Of a DNA stretch of 64,000 bases, positions 1 through 10,472 are shown piece after piece. The first letter of the stretch is position 1. Each line of letters begins with the position of its first letter. The translations under genes were made by a program, and so were the position numbers. This stretch comes from an uncultured Pelagibacteraceae bacterium (lineage in GTDB: Bacteria > Pseudomonadota > Alphaproteobacteria > Pelagibacterales > Pelagibacteraceae). Under the pieces are notes generated by a model that worked only from the letters and a program-made list of their open reading frames with translations, was not told where the DNA came from and did not search any database. The stretch lies in the NCBI GenBank assembly GCA_902627565.1, contig CACOJM010000001.1, positions 62,001-126,000 of the forward strand, given 5' to 3'.

Positions 1-140
1 CCAAAGGGAACAATTACAACTTTTTCTTTAAAATTAGATTTATTATCAATTCCAAGAAATCCATTTTTATTAGAAAGATATTTCAATTTATTATCCAAAT
101 ATTTTAGAAAAATTTTTTCTATTTCTATTTTTCCACTCAC
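1..140 (-). CDS. Agmatinase/ureohydrolase-like protein, N-terminal fragment running off the window edge; start uncertain (GTG at 140 or TTG at 98)
   Basis: Minus-strand frame reads ...LKYLSNKNGFLGIDNKSNFKEKVVIVPFG without a stop to base 1, overlapping the end of the DHS-like gene. Assignment rests on a weak N-terminal motif and polyamine context. Confidence 0.4.
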   Translation of the reverse strand, partial: MSGKIEIEKIFLKYLDNKLKYLSNKNGFLGIDNKSNFKEKVVIVPF

Positions 141-1131
141 CTTTATGATATGCATCACTAGCAATTAATGGCAAAACACTTGTTGCTTCAGCAAAAACCA
201 TTTGTTCCTTTGTAACATCTACCTTACCCCATGAACTCGCTTCTTTTAAAGTCGAACTACTACAAGCACCATCTCTAGAGTCTGCAACTGTTATCTGAAT
301 GGCATATTTATGCATATCTACATCTTTTCCAAGTAGTTCAGCACAAATTACTGTATCTTGTATAAAATTTTTTGGTACTCCACCCCCTATCATTAAAAGA
401 CCAGATCCCTTCGATTGTATTTTAATTTCAGTTAATTCACGAAATTCTCTTATAGAATCTATCGTGATGTGTTTTTTTGGATTTTTTTCTTGATGAATAA
501 CCAAACCAAATCCAGCACTAGAGTCAGTAAAAGCTGGACAAAATATTGGAACATTGTTGTCATACGCAGTTTCAATTAATGAGTCTTTTTTTACCGAGTT
601 TTTTTTGAGATATTTGCCGATTTCACATATAAATTCTCTAGAAGTATAACTTCTAGGGTCCAAATTATCTGCAATTTCACAAATTTTTTTATCGCATATT
701 TGAAGTTCATCTTCGTCTATGTATGTGTCGTAGATCCTATCTATGTAATTTTTTCTTAATTCAGTATCATCTTGAAATTGAGATCCCTGATAGTGTTTGA
801 ACCCTAATGCTTCGAAAAAATCCATATCAATTATCGATGCTCCGGTAGCCACGATAGCATCAACCATATTATATTTTACTAAATCCTTGTATATACTCAT
901 ACATCCTGCAGCAGATGTAGATCCAGCTAGTGTTAAAAATATAGTGCAATTTTTATCTTTAATCATTTCATTATAAATGTTGGCTGCGTTAGCAGTTTCT
1001 CTCGATACAAATGACATTTTTTCCATTGATGAAATTATTTTTCTGGCATCAAATGAAGTTATGTCAATATGTTCTACAGGATTTTTGAGAAAATCTTTCT
1101 TACTATTATGACCTACTTTTTTTTCAGACAT
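91..1131 (-). CDS. Deoxyhypusine synthase family protein (bacterial DHS-like)
   Basis: 346 aa; contains GGGVPKN and SWGK motifs typical of the DHS fold; next to an ODC-family decarboxylase. Confidence 0.85.
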   Translation of the reverse strand: MSEKKVGHNSKKDFLKNPVEHIDITSFDARKIISSMEKMSFVSRETANAANIYNEMIKDKNCTIFLTLAGSTSAAGCMSIYKDLVKYNMVDAIVATGASIIDMDFFEALGFKHYQGSQFQDDTELRKNYIDRIYDTYIDEDELQICDKKICEIADNLDPRSYTSREFICEIGKYLKKNSVKKDSLIETAYDNNVPIFCPAFTDSSAGFGLVIHQEKNPKKHITIDSIREFRELTEIKIQSKGSGLLMIGGGVPKNFIQDTVICAELLGKDVDMHKYAIQITVADSRDGACSSSTLKEASSWGKVDVTKEQMVFAEATSVLPLIASDAYHKGEWKNRNRKNFSKIFG

Positions 1132-2315
1132 TAAGCAACTAAAGTAGCTTTATTAATGTCTTTATCATAAAGGCTCATGATTGGACTATCTTCAACCTCA
1201 TAAATTTCATTGGAAAAGAAACCATTAAATTGAGTTCTAAATGTTAATCCATAAGCTCCCAATTGTCCAAGTTCTATATAATCATTTTCACGAATATTAT
1301 TTGGCAATATAAAAGGACCCTTCATATAATCCATGCTATCACAAGTTGGACCATAAAAGTCAAAGGCAGTAAGTTTTTTTGAAATTATCTTATTTGAGCC
1401 TTCTTTGATAATTTTAGATGGATAAACAATATTTGGAGTTCCTGCATCAAAAAGGGTGCCATAAGTTCCGTCATTTATGTAAAGCTTTTGTTTTTTTCTT
1501 AAATTAACTCTTACTATTGTTGAGCCACTTTCAGCAACCAGTGCTCTACCTGGTTCACATATTATTTCTGGTAAATTGTTTAATCTTAAATTTTTTAAAC
1601 TTTTAATAATTTCATTAAAATAATTATCTAAAGATTGAGGAATTAGATCTGGATATATAGTTGGAAAACCCCCACCAACATTTATATAGTCTGGTACAAT
1701 TTTTGTTCTTTTTATTATATTTCCAATCTCATTAATTCCTTTCGTATAAGATATAGGATTCATACACTGAGAACCAACATGAAAGCTTAATCCAATTTTA
1801 TTTGCATATTGTTTTACTAGCCTTAATAATCCTACCGCTTCTGAATTTAATGCACCAAATTTTTTTGATAAATCTATTTCAGCATGCTCATTTGAAACTG
1901 CAACTCTTACAAAAAGATCAAGATCTTTAGCGCCACCTGTGCTTTCTATAATTTTAATTAATTCATCTTTTGTGTCCAGTGCAAATATTTTAATACCATA
2001 CTTAAAATAGGCGTCCCTAATACTTTCTCTACTCTTAACAGTGTGCATGTAAGAACATTTCGCTGATTGACTGAATTTTCTAACAGATTTAATTTCCTCA
2101 ACTGATGCTACATCAAACTGGTTGATTCCACTTTTGATTAAAGTCTTAATTACATCTGGATTTGGATTAGTTTTCACGGCATAAAGTATCTTACCTGGAA
2201 ATTTTTTTTGAAAAAATCTTGAAGCAGAAAGAATTGATTTCTTTCTTATACAATAAACCGGTTTGTCAGGTTTCAGTTGATTAACTAAATCTTCAACTGA
2301 CTTAAATTTTTGCAT
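1131..2315 (-). CDS. Ornithine/lysine (group IV, PLP-dependent) decarboxylase; ORF track starts at 2390 but MQKFKSVEDL at 2315 is the more likely start
   Basis: YAVKTNPNPDVI PLP-lysine motif, HVGSQ, GPTCDSMD; family Orn/DAP/Arg decarboxylase 2. Confidence 0.88.
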   Translation of the reverse strand: MQKFKSVEDLVNQLKPDKPVYCIRKKSILSASRFFQKKFPGKILYAVKTNPNPDVIKTLIKSGINQFDVASVEEIKSVRKFSQSAKCSYMHTVKSRESIRDAYFKYGIKIFALDTKDELIKIIESTGGAKDLDLFVRVAVSNEHAEIDLSKKFGALNSEAVGLLRLVKQYANKIGLSFHVGSQCMNPISYTKGINEIGNIIKRTKIVPDYINVGGGFPTIYPDLIPQSLDNYFNEIIKSLKNLRLNNLPEIICEPGRALVAESGSTIVRVNLRKKQKLYINDGTYGTLFDAGTPNIVYPSKIIKEGSNKIISKKLTAFDFYGPTCDSMDYMKGPFILPNNIRENDYIELGQLGAYGLTFRTQFNGFFSNEIYEVEDSPIMSLYDKDINKATLVA

Positions 2316-2465
2316 CTTATGTGCCCCCCAAAAAAAATTTAACAAAAAAAAGTCTTTTAAATTTAAAAAAAACTTTAATATTTCGAGCAATTAATTCAAT
2401 AGTTATCTAATGTAAAGCAAATAATAGCCTATTGAATTGTGGAAAAAAATGACCATATTTAAACT

Positions 2466-3029
2466 ATGAAAAATGAGGCCATACTTCAAAATTTAAGTGA
2501 ATTTGAGAACAAATCACTGCTAATCGTGGATGATGATAATCCTTTTAGAGAAAGATTGGCAAGAGCCATGGAAAAAAAGGGTTTTCAGGTTATTCAAGCT
2601 GAGGGTGTACAAAAAGGTATAGAATCGGTTAAGTCAAAAAAGCCAGGTTTTGCAGTTGTAGATTTAAGATTGGGTGATGGCAATGGTTTGGAGGTTGTTA
2701 AAGAAATTCAGTCAAGCAATGCTAAAAGTAGAATCATAATGTTAACAGGTTATGGAAACATACCTACTGCTGTGGCCGCTATAAAAGAAGGTGCAATAGA
2801 CTATTTAGCAAAACCTGCTGACGCAGATGATGTAGAAAAAGCATTGTTGGCAGATCCAGCAAAAAAAGCTGCACCACCAGAAAATCCAATGTCAGCAGAT
2901 AGAGTAAAATGGGAGCATATTCATAGGGTATTTGAGTTGTGCAACAGAAATGTTTCAGAAACTGCGAGACGACTTAAAATGCATAGAAGAACTTTACAAA
3001 GAATTTTATCTAAAAGATCGCCTAAATAA
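2466..3029 (+). CDS. Response regulator of the ActR/RegA/PrrA family (receiver plus Fis-type HTH)
   Basis: VDDDNPFRERLARAMEKKGF, VDLRLGDGNGLEVV, C-terminal NVSETARRLKMHRRTLQRIL. Confidence 0.9.
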   Translation: MKNEAILQNLSEFENKSLLIVDDDNPFRERLARAMEKKGFQVIQAEGVQKGIESVKSKKPGFAVVDLRLGDGNGLEVVKEIQSSNAKSRIIMLTGYGNIPTAVAAIKEGAIDYLAKPADADDVEKALLADPAKKAAPPENPMSADRVKWEHIHRVFELCNRNVSETARRLKMHRRTLQRILSKRSPK

Positions 3030-3573
3030 ACTTTCTAAATACTAATATTTTTTTAGACAAAAAAGTTAATAAAAAAATCTTAAAAATTTCGGCTAATAAA
3101 AATGGGGCAACACCCAGTTTAAATATTGGTTTTTCCCATCCTATAACTGTTCCCAACCAAAAAATTCCTAGTATATATATTATTGATACAGATAAAATGA
3201 GCTTAATAAAAATTATAAAATAGTTATCTTTAAGTTTTACAAATGATACAAAAATAACAGCAAATAAAAATCCAACTAAATATCCCATCGTAGGTCCAGT
3301 GAAATAAGCTAAACCAACACCTCTTTCTGGCGAGTTTGAAAAAACTGGTAGTCCAATAATTCCTTCAATCAAATATAAACTAACAGAAGCCAAACCTATC
3401 TTATATCCAAAACTTAAACCTAAAAATAGTACAACAAATGTTTGCATAGTCATAGGTACTGGATAGAAAGGTATTTTCACTTTTGCAGATATTGTTAGTA
3501 ATATTGAACCTAAAATAATCACAATTATTGATTTAAATAATCTAGTTTGTGAATTTTGCTTTATTAGTTCCAT
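3022..3573 (-). CDS. bioY: BioY family biotin transporter substrate-binding component
   Basis: KIPFYPVPMTMQTFVVLFLG and FTGPTMGYLVGF motifs; hydrophobic. Confidence 0.85.
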   Translation of the reverse strand: MELIKQNSQTRLFKSIIVIILGSILLTISAKVKIPFYPVPMTMQTFVVLFLGLSFGYKIGLASVSLYLIEGIIGLPVFSNSPERGVGLAYFTGPTMGYLVGFLFAVIFVSFVKLKDNYFIIFIKLILSVSIIYILGIFWLGTVIGWEKPIFKLGVAPFLLAEIFKIFLLTFLSKKILVFRKFI

Positions 3574-3619
3574 AAAAAATAATACTCTTATTTTTATCTA
3601 TAATCTATATTAATTTATA

Positions 3620-6394
3620 ATGAATGAAATTCAAAAAAAAGATCATTTTTATTTAATTGATGGATCAGGTTATATATTTAGAGCTTATTATGCTTTGCCG
3701 CCTTTAACCAGAAAAAGTGATGGATTACCTACAGGAGCTGTAAGCGGTTTTTGTAGTATGTTATTTAAATTACTCGAAGACTCAAAATCAGATAAAAATC
3801 TTCAGAAACCAACTCACTTTGCAGTTATTTTTGATTCAGCTAGGAAGACATTTAGGAATGAAATTTACAGTGATTATAAAGCTAATCGTTCAGAAGCTCC
3901 TGATGATTTAGCTCCCCAGTTTGAATATATTAGAAAATCCGTTTTAGCATTTAATTTGCCTTCAGTAGAACTCCTTAATTATGAGGCGGATGATTTAATA
4001 GCAACTTATGTTGATAAGATATTAAAAAAAGGAGCAAAAGTAACTATTGTATCTTCTGATAAAGATTTAATGCAATTATACAAAAAAAATGTTCGGATTT
4101 ACGATCCAATGAAAAATAAATTTATCACGGATGAAGATGTTCAAAAAAAATTTGGTGTAGACCCGAGCAAGGTTATTGATGTTCAAGCATTAGCAGGTGA
4201 TAGTAGTGATAATGTCCCTGGAGTTCCAGGTATAGGAGTAAAAACAGCCGCTGAATTAATAAATAAATATGGGACACTTGAGAAACTTTTAGACTCTGCA
4301 AGTGAAATTAAACAGAATAAAAGAAGAGAAACTCTTATTGAGAACAAGAATAAAGCCCTAATAAGTAAAAAATTAGTTACATTAAAACATGATGCTCCAT
4401 TAAATATAACTTTAGATCAACTTTCTCTAAAAGAGATTGATAAAGATAAACTGTTTAAATTTTTAAGAGAAATGGAATTTAATAGATTATTAAGTTCAGC
4501 AATATCAGCATATGGCGAACCTGATTTTTCGACATCTAAAAATGAGGAGATTACTAAAGAAAAACAAAACATAATTAGCAAAGATAATTATCATTTAATT
4601 AGTGATATTAATGAGATTGAAAGTTGGATCAAAGAAGCCGAAGAAGTTGGAGAGGTTGCCGTAGATACCGAAACTAATTCTCTTGACCCTCATCAAGCAG
4701 ATTTAATCGGGATTTCGTTAAGTTCAAAAATTGGTAAAGCATGCTATATACCAATTGGACATAAATCAAAAAAAAATCTTAATAAAAATTTGGTTTTGAA
4801 AAAACTAAAACCTTTATTAGAGGACCCTAGTATAAAAAAGATAGGTCAAAATATAAAATTTGATTTCATCATATTTTTTAAACAAGGAATTGAACTTAAC
4901 TCTATGGAGGATACAATGCTCATGTCCTATGTATTAGATGCAGGAAGAAATCGACATAATATGGATACTCTTGCAGAACTTCATTTGGGACATAAAACTA
5001 TTTCGTTTAAAGATTTGGTAGGATCAGGAAAAAAAGAAATTAATTTTAGCGATGTTGATATAGAGAAAGCAAAAAATTATGCAGCTGAAGATGCAGATGT
5101 AACACTCAGGTTATATAAAAAGTTTAAAAAAAGTTTGAAAGATGAAAAAATGACAAATATTTACGAAATATTTGAAAAACCAATGATTAAAATTTTAGCA
5201 TTTATGGAAATAGAGGGAATTATGATTGATAGTAAATTTCTTAGAACTCTGTCATCAAAATTTAAAAATAAAATTGAAAAGATTCAGAATGAAGTTTTTA
5301 AGATTTCAAAAAAAAATTTCAATATTGCTTCACCTAAACAATTAGGAGAGATAATTTATAATGATTTAAAAATAGCAGAACTTAAAAAAACTAAAAAGGG
5401 AAGTTTTGCAACTAGTGCGTCAGTTTTAGAGGATTTAGCCTTTAAAGGGCATAAATTTCCACAATTAATTTTAGATTGGAGACAATTATCAAAATTAAAA
5501 AATACTTATACTGATACCTTGCCAGAACACATAAATCCTAAGACGAAAAGAGTTCATACGTCTTTTTTACTTGCTGCCACTAACACAGGAAGATTAGCAT
5601 CAAGTGATCCAAATTTACAAAATATTCCAATTAAATCTGAAGATGGAAAAGATATTAGAAAAGCGTTTATTACAGAGAAAGACTCAGTTTTGATTTCAGC
5701 TGACTATAATCAAATTGAAATGAGAATTTTAGCAGATTTAGCAGACGTTAAAGAACTCAAAAAAGCATTTAAAAAAAAAGAGGATATTCACTCGTTAACT
5801 GCAAGCCAAATATTTAATGTTAATATCAAGGAAGTAAATGAAGATCAAAGAAGGAAAGCAAAAGCAATTAACTTTGGAATTATTTACGGAATATCACAAT
5901 ATGGTTTAGCTAAACAAATAAATGTGTCTAATCATGAAGCAGAGGTATTTTTAAATGCATATTTCTCTAGATTTCCGGAAATAAAAGTTTACATGGATCA
6001 GACAATAAAATTTTGTAGAAAAAGTGGTTTCGTGAATAACATTTTTGGGAGAAGGTCTCATTTTATAAATATTAATGATAAAAATTATAATGTAAGAAAT
6101 TTTCAAGAACGTGCAGCGATAAATGCTCCAATCCAAGGATCTGCGTCTGAAATTATGAGGTTAGCAATGATAAGGTTGTCACGAAGATTAAATGAGAAGA
6201 AATTTAATAAAACTAAAATGTTATTGCAAATTCATGACGAATTAATATTTGAAACATCCAAGGTTGATGCCAATAGAATCAGTAAAGTTATAATTGACGA
6301 AATGTCAGGTGTAGCTGAAAGTGACATTCATTCATTTTCGATACCTTTAACAGTGGATATTAATATTGGTGAAAATTGGGGGGGCTTACATTAA
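3620..6394 (+). CDS. polA: DNA polymerase I
   Basis: 924 aa; 5'-3' exo domain, DTETNSLDP 3'-5' exo motif, polymerase motifs (DYNQIEMRILA, QIHDELIFE). Confidence 0.98.
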   Translation: MNEIQKKDHFYLIDGSGYIFRAYYALPPLTRKSDGLPTGAVSGFCSMLFKLLEDSKSDKNLQKPTHFAVIFDSARKTFRNEIYSDYKANRSEAPDDLAPQFEYIRKSVLAFNLPSVELLNYEADDLIATYVDKILKKGAKVTIVSSDKDLMQLYKKNVRIYDPMKNKFITDEDVQKKFGVDPSKVIDVQALAGDSSDNVPGVPGIGVKTAAELINKYGTLEKLLDSASEIKQNKRRETLIENKNKALISKKLVTLKHDAPLNITLDQLSLKEIDKDKLFKFLREMEFNRLLSSAISAYGEPDFSTSKNEEITKEKQNIISKDNYHLISDINEIESWIKEAEEVGEVAVDTETNSLDPHQADLIGISLSSKIGKACYIPIGHKSKKNLNKNLVLKKLKPLLEDPSIKKIGQNIKFDFIIFFKQGIELNSMEDTMLMSYVLDAGRNRHNMDTLAELHLGHKTISFKDLVGSGKKEINFSDVDIEKAKNYAAEDADVTLRLYKKFKKSLKDEKMTNIYEIFEKPMIKILAFMEIEGIMIDSKFLRTLSSKFKNKIEKIQNEVFKISKKNFNIASPKQLGEIIYNDLKIAELKKTKKGSFATSASVLEDLAFKGHKFPQLILDWRQLSKLKNTYTDTLPEHINPKTKRVHTSFLLAATNTGRLASSDPNLQNIPIKSEDGKDIRKAFITEKDSVLISADYNQIEMRILADLADVKELKKAFKKKEDIHSLTASQIFNVNIKEVNEDQRRKAKAINFGIIYGISQYGLAKQINVSNHEAEVFLNAYFSRFPEIKVYMDQTIKFCRKSGFVNNIFGRRSHFININDKNYNVRNFQERAAINAPIQGSASEIMRLAMIRLSRRLNEKKFNKTKMLLQIHDELIFETSKVDANRISKVIIDEMSGVAESDIHSFSIPLTVDINIGENWGGLH

Positions 6395-6444
6395 TTAAAT
6401 AATATTGCCCAAATTAGAACAATTTAGTATTTTTATATTCGAGT

Positions 6445-7152
6445 ATGCATAAACAAACAATTGCTTTAATTGATGATGATAGAAATATTTTAACTAGCTT
6501 AAGTATTGCATTAGAAAAAGAAGGATTCAAAGTTCAAACTTATATAGATGGAGAAAGTGCTCTTATCGGACTTACAAGGACACCTCCCGATTTAGCAATT
6601 ATTGATATTAAAATGCCAAAAATGGATGGTGAAGAACTACTTAAGAAATTAAGAAAAAAAACTTCAATGCCAGTGATATTTTTAACTTCTAAAGATGATG
6701 AAATTGACGAGTTACTTGGTTTAAAATTAGGAGCTGATGATTTTGTAAAAAAGTCGGGAGGTTTTTCAATAAAAGTATTAATTGAGAGAATTAGAGTTCA
6801 ATTAAGAAAAAATGACACAAAAGAAACTATCGAAGAAAATAAAAGTATAATCTCGCATGGAAAATTAAAACTAGATCCCTCACAACTAGAGTGTGAATGG
6901 AATGGTAAACAGTTGCCAGACAAATTAACAACTACAGAATTTCTATTAGTTAAAGAATTAGCTAAAAGACCAGGAATTATTAAAGAAAGGGCACAGCTGA
7001 TGGATATTGCATATCGTGAAGACACAGATATAGAAGATCGAACAATCGATAGTCACGTGAAAAGAATTAGAAAAAAATTTAAAAAAGTTGATCCAGATTT
7101 TTCAGCTATAGAAACTAGGTACGGAAGTGGATATAGATGGAACGTTAGCTAA
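6445..7152 (+). CDS. chvI: ChvI-like OmpR-family response regulator
   Basis: Receiver plus winged-helix DNA-binding domain (IDSHVKRIRKKFK, RYGSGYRW); followed by a ChvG-like kinase. Confidence 0.85.
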   Translation: MHKQTIALIDDDRNILTSLSIALEKEGFKVQTYIDGESALIGLTRTPPDLAIIDIKMPKMDGEELLKKLRKKTSMPVIFLTSKDDEIDELLGLKLGADDFVKKSGGFSIKVLIERIRVQLRKNDTKETIEENKSIISHGKLKLDPSQLECEWNGKQLPDKLTTTEFLLVKELAKRPGIIKERAQLMDIAYREDTDIEDRTIDSHVKRIRKKFKKVDPDFSAIETRYGSGYRWNVS

Positions 7153-8694
7153 TGTTTAGCAATCTTCTTAAAAACTTATCTATTCTAAAAAAATTTTTAT
7201 TCATAAATTTAATATTTTTTACTATAATAGGTTTGTTTACATTTGTTTATTTAAAAAATGTACAACCAAATTTAATTAAAAAAAAAATCTTCTAATCATA
7301 TAGAAATAATTAATAATACAATTGATAATTTAGTAAGACTAGAAGTTGAATTTATTCAGGAAGATATTAGAAAATTTTTATTTTCTACAAGATTTCTTTT
7401 CCAAAATTTAGATAGAGTTATATTCTTTGACAACGAATTAAATTTAGTTGGTGATACTGATACTTTAGATCTTGATCCAAGGTCATTTTCGACAAGATTA
7501 GATATAGTTGAATTAGAGGTTTTAAATGAGGAAAAAACAAAAGAAATAACAGAAACTAAAAATATTAATGTTGGAAATGATAATGCAGTATCATTAAAGG
7601 ATATTTTATTTAATTATGTTGGTTCAAAAAATTATGGAATACCATTTACATTTACTGAGGAAGAGTTCAATAAATTTAAATTAACAACGATTAAAAATGT
7701 TATGAAAGATGGTGAGAATATTGGATATTTAGCGATAAGTGAAAATGCAAATGATATAAGAGCTGCAATTGAGGAAAGAAAAACTTTTATTATAAGAACA
7801 GCTATTGCAGTAGGTATTGTAATATTAATCTTTTCTTTTGTTTTAAATAGATATTTTTTAAAACCTATTAGAAATCTTGTTACTTATACAAAAGCAATAA
7901 AAGAAAAAAATTCAAAAATTACAAATATTGAGGGATTAAAAATCAGAAATGATGAACTAGGGTTATTATCAAATTCATTAGATGATATGACTTTAGAATT
8001 GCAAAAAAGAATATCTCAAGCTGAAAATTTTTCAACAGATCTTGTTCATGAAATACGAAATCCTCTTGCCTCACTTAAAAGTGCATCGGAAATTTTACAT
8101 GATACAAATGATATCAATCAAAGAGTAAAATTGATTAATATTTTAAGCCATGATGTTCAAAGGATTGAAAGATTAATTACCGATTATTCACAGATGTTAA
8201 AAGATGAAGTTGCCTTAAGTAAAGAGAAAACAAAAAAATTAGATATTGAACCAATTATTAAATCTGTAGTAGATGATTTTAATAATATTTATAAAGTAAA
8301 AAGAGGAATAAATATTTCATATAAGAATGATGGTCAAAATAAGTATTTTATAAATGGAATTGAAAATAGAATAGAGCAAATAATTGCAAATCTTCTAGAT
8401 AATGCAATTTCATTTAGTGAAGACAATAAAGATATAATAGTAAAAGTTTCTAAACTGGACGGAAAAAAAATAAATATTGATATTTTAGATGAAGGTCAAG
8501 GTTTTAGGGAAAAAGATACTAATAAAATCTTCAAAAGATTTTATAGTAATCGACCGGATAAATTTGGACAACATTCTGGTTTAGGTTTAAATATTGTTAA
8601 AAATTTAGTAGACCTTCATAATGGCTCTATTAAAGCATCTAATCGAACTGACAAAAAAGGTGCAAGAATGGAAGTAATTTTTCCTATGGTATAA
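7152..8694 (+). CDS. chvG: ChvG-like sensor histidine kinase, interrupted by a +1 A in an A10 tract (7278-7287): frame A is 7152-7295, frame B runs from about 7288 to 8694
   Basis: Frame A: MFSNLLKNLSILKKFLFINLIFFTIIGLFTFVYLKNVQPNLIKKKIF*. Frame B continues SSNHIEIINNTIDNLVRLEVEF... through HAMP, HExRNPL H-box (LVHEIRNPLASLKS) and HATPase. Removing one A restores a single ORF. Confidence 0.8.
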
Positions 8695-8739
8695 AGTTAT
8701 ATTGATTAATTAATTCTTTGTTGTTAGAAGGTCCACATT

Positions 8740-10026
8740 ATGGAAGATTTTAAAGTTAAAGATATATCCCAAGCAGAATTTGGCCGAAAAGAAATTTTAA
8801 TTGCCGAAAGTGAAATGCCTGGTTTAATGGCATTGAGAGATGAATACAAAGGAAAATTACCATTAAAGGGTGCAAAAATTATTGGTTGTTTACATATGAC
8901 TATTCAAACAGCAGTTCTCATAGAAACATTAGTAAATCTAGGAGCCGAAGTAAGATGGTCCTCATGTAATATATTTTCAACTCAAGACCATGCGGCTGCT
9001 GCAATTGCTAAAGAGGGAATACCAGTTTATGCATGGAAAGGTGAAACAGAGGAAGAATACCTATGGTGTATAAAACAAACAATTGTGGGAAAAAAAGACT
9101 GGAAACCAAATATGCTCTTAGATGATGGTGGTGATTTAACAGCTGTTATGCATAATGATTATAAAGATCTTTTAAAAGAAGTTAGAGGCGTTTCAGAGGA
9201 GACAACAACTGGAATAAAGGCTCTAAACAAAATGGAAAAAAATAAAAAACTTTTAGTTCCAGCAATAAATGTAAACGACTCAGTAACCAAATCAAAATTT
9301 GATAACCTTTATGGATGTCGTGAAAGTTTAGTAGATGGAATAAGAAGAGCTACAGATGTTATGATGTCAGGAAAAGTAGCAATTGTTGCAGGCTTTGGAG
9401 ACGTTGGAAAAGGAAGTGCAGCTTCGTTAAGACAAAGCGGGGCTAGAGTTTTAGTAACGGAAGCTGATCCAATTTGTGCATTACAAGCTGCAATGGAAGG
9501 TTACGAAGTAGTATTAATGGATGATGCGATAAGTAAAGCAGATATTGTTGTAACAGCTACAGGTAATAAAGACATTGTTACAGCAGATCATATGCGAAAT
9601 ATGAAAGATAGGGCAATTCTTTGTAATATTGGTCATTTTGATAATGAAATACAAGTAGATGCACTAAAAAACTATAAATGGACAGAGGTCAAACCGCAAG
9701 TACATGAAATAGAGCTTACAGGTGGCAAAAGAATAATTTTATTAGCGGAGGGAAGATTAGTTAATTTGGGATGTGCAACTGGTCATCCAAGTTTTGTTAT
9801 GAGTGCATCTTTTACGAATCAAGTAATTGCACAAATAGAGCTTTGGAATAATTATAAGAATTATGAAAATAAAGTCTATGTTTTGCCAAAACATTTGGAT
9901 GAAAAAGTTGCTACGCTTCATCTTAAAAAAGTTGGTGCAAAATTAACCAAATTATCAAAAGAACAAGCGGACTATATAAGTGTAAAAGTAGAGGGTCCAT
10001 ACAAGCCTAATGCATATCGCTACTAG
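8740..10026 (+). CDS. ahcY: Adenosylhomocysteinase
   Basis: Conserved [25 protein letters not shown]-binding motif and C-terminal [10 protein letters not shown]. Confidence 0.98.
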   Translation: MEDFKVKDISQAEFGRKEILIAESEMPGLMALRDEYKGKLPLKGAKIIGCLHMTIQTAVLIETLVNLGAEVRWSSCNIFSTQDHAAAAIAKEGIPVYAWKGETEEEYLWCIKQTIVGKKDWKPNMLLDDGGDLTAVMHNDYKDLLKEVRGVSEETTTGIKALNKMEKNKKLLVPAINVNDSVTKSKFDNLYGCRESLVDGIRRATDVMMSGKVAIVAGFGDVGKGSAASLRQSGARVLVTEADPICALQAAMEGYEVVLMDDAISKADIVVTATGNKDIVTADHMRNMKDRAILCNIGHFDNEIQVDALKNYKWTEVKPQVHEIELTGGKRIILLAEGRLVNLGCATGHPSFVMSASFTNQVIAQIELWNNYKNYENKVYVLPKHLDEKVATLHLKKVGAKLTKLSKEQADYISVKVEGPYKPNAYRY

Positions 10027-10468
10027 CAGTGATAAAATTGATATATCTTCAGAAAAGCAGACAGAGGAATTAGCTAAAAAAATTCAAGAAAAGCTAAAAT
10101 TGGGAGATGTAGTTTTCTTACTAGGAGAAATAGGTGTTGGTAAGACAACTTTTGTAAAATACTTGATTAATTATTACCAAAAAAAAAACAAAATTGAATT
10201 ATCAGAAGTTACAAGTCCAACTTATAACTTACTGAATGAGTATAATATTAATGAAATTAAAATTAATCATTATGACCTTTATAGAGTTAAATATTCAAAA
10301 GAATTAAATGATTTAAATTTATTTGAAAATAACTCAAATATCATTACCTTAATTGAATGGCCCCATATAATTAAAGAAAAGCCTAAACACTTGATTGAAT
10401 TGAGCTTTGAATATGACGATGAATATAAAAAAAGATATGTTCAAACAAAAGGTTTAATTTTAAATTAA
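10010..10468 (+). CDS. tsaE: tRNA threonylcarbamoyladenosine biosynthesis ATPase TsaE
   Basis: [16 protein letters not shown] Walker [18 protein letters not shown]. Confidence 0.92.
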   Translation: MHIATSSDKIDISSEKQTEELAKKIQEKLKLGDVVFLLGEIGVGKTTFVKYLINYYQKKNKIELSEVTSPTYNLLNEYNINEIKINHYDLYRVKYSKELNDLNLFENNSNIITLIEWPHIIKEKPKHLIELSFEYDDEYKKRYVQTKGLILN

Positions 10469-10472
10469 ACTT

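Noticed and set aside
8695-8739. Possible SAM/SAH riboswitch upstream of ahcY
   Set aside because: Only 45 nt are available and no recognisable SAH/SAM pseudoknot core was seen.
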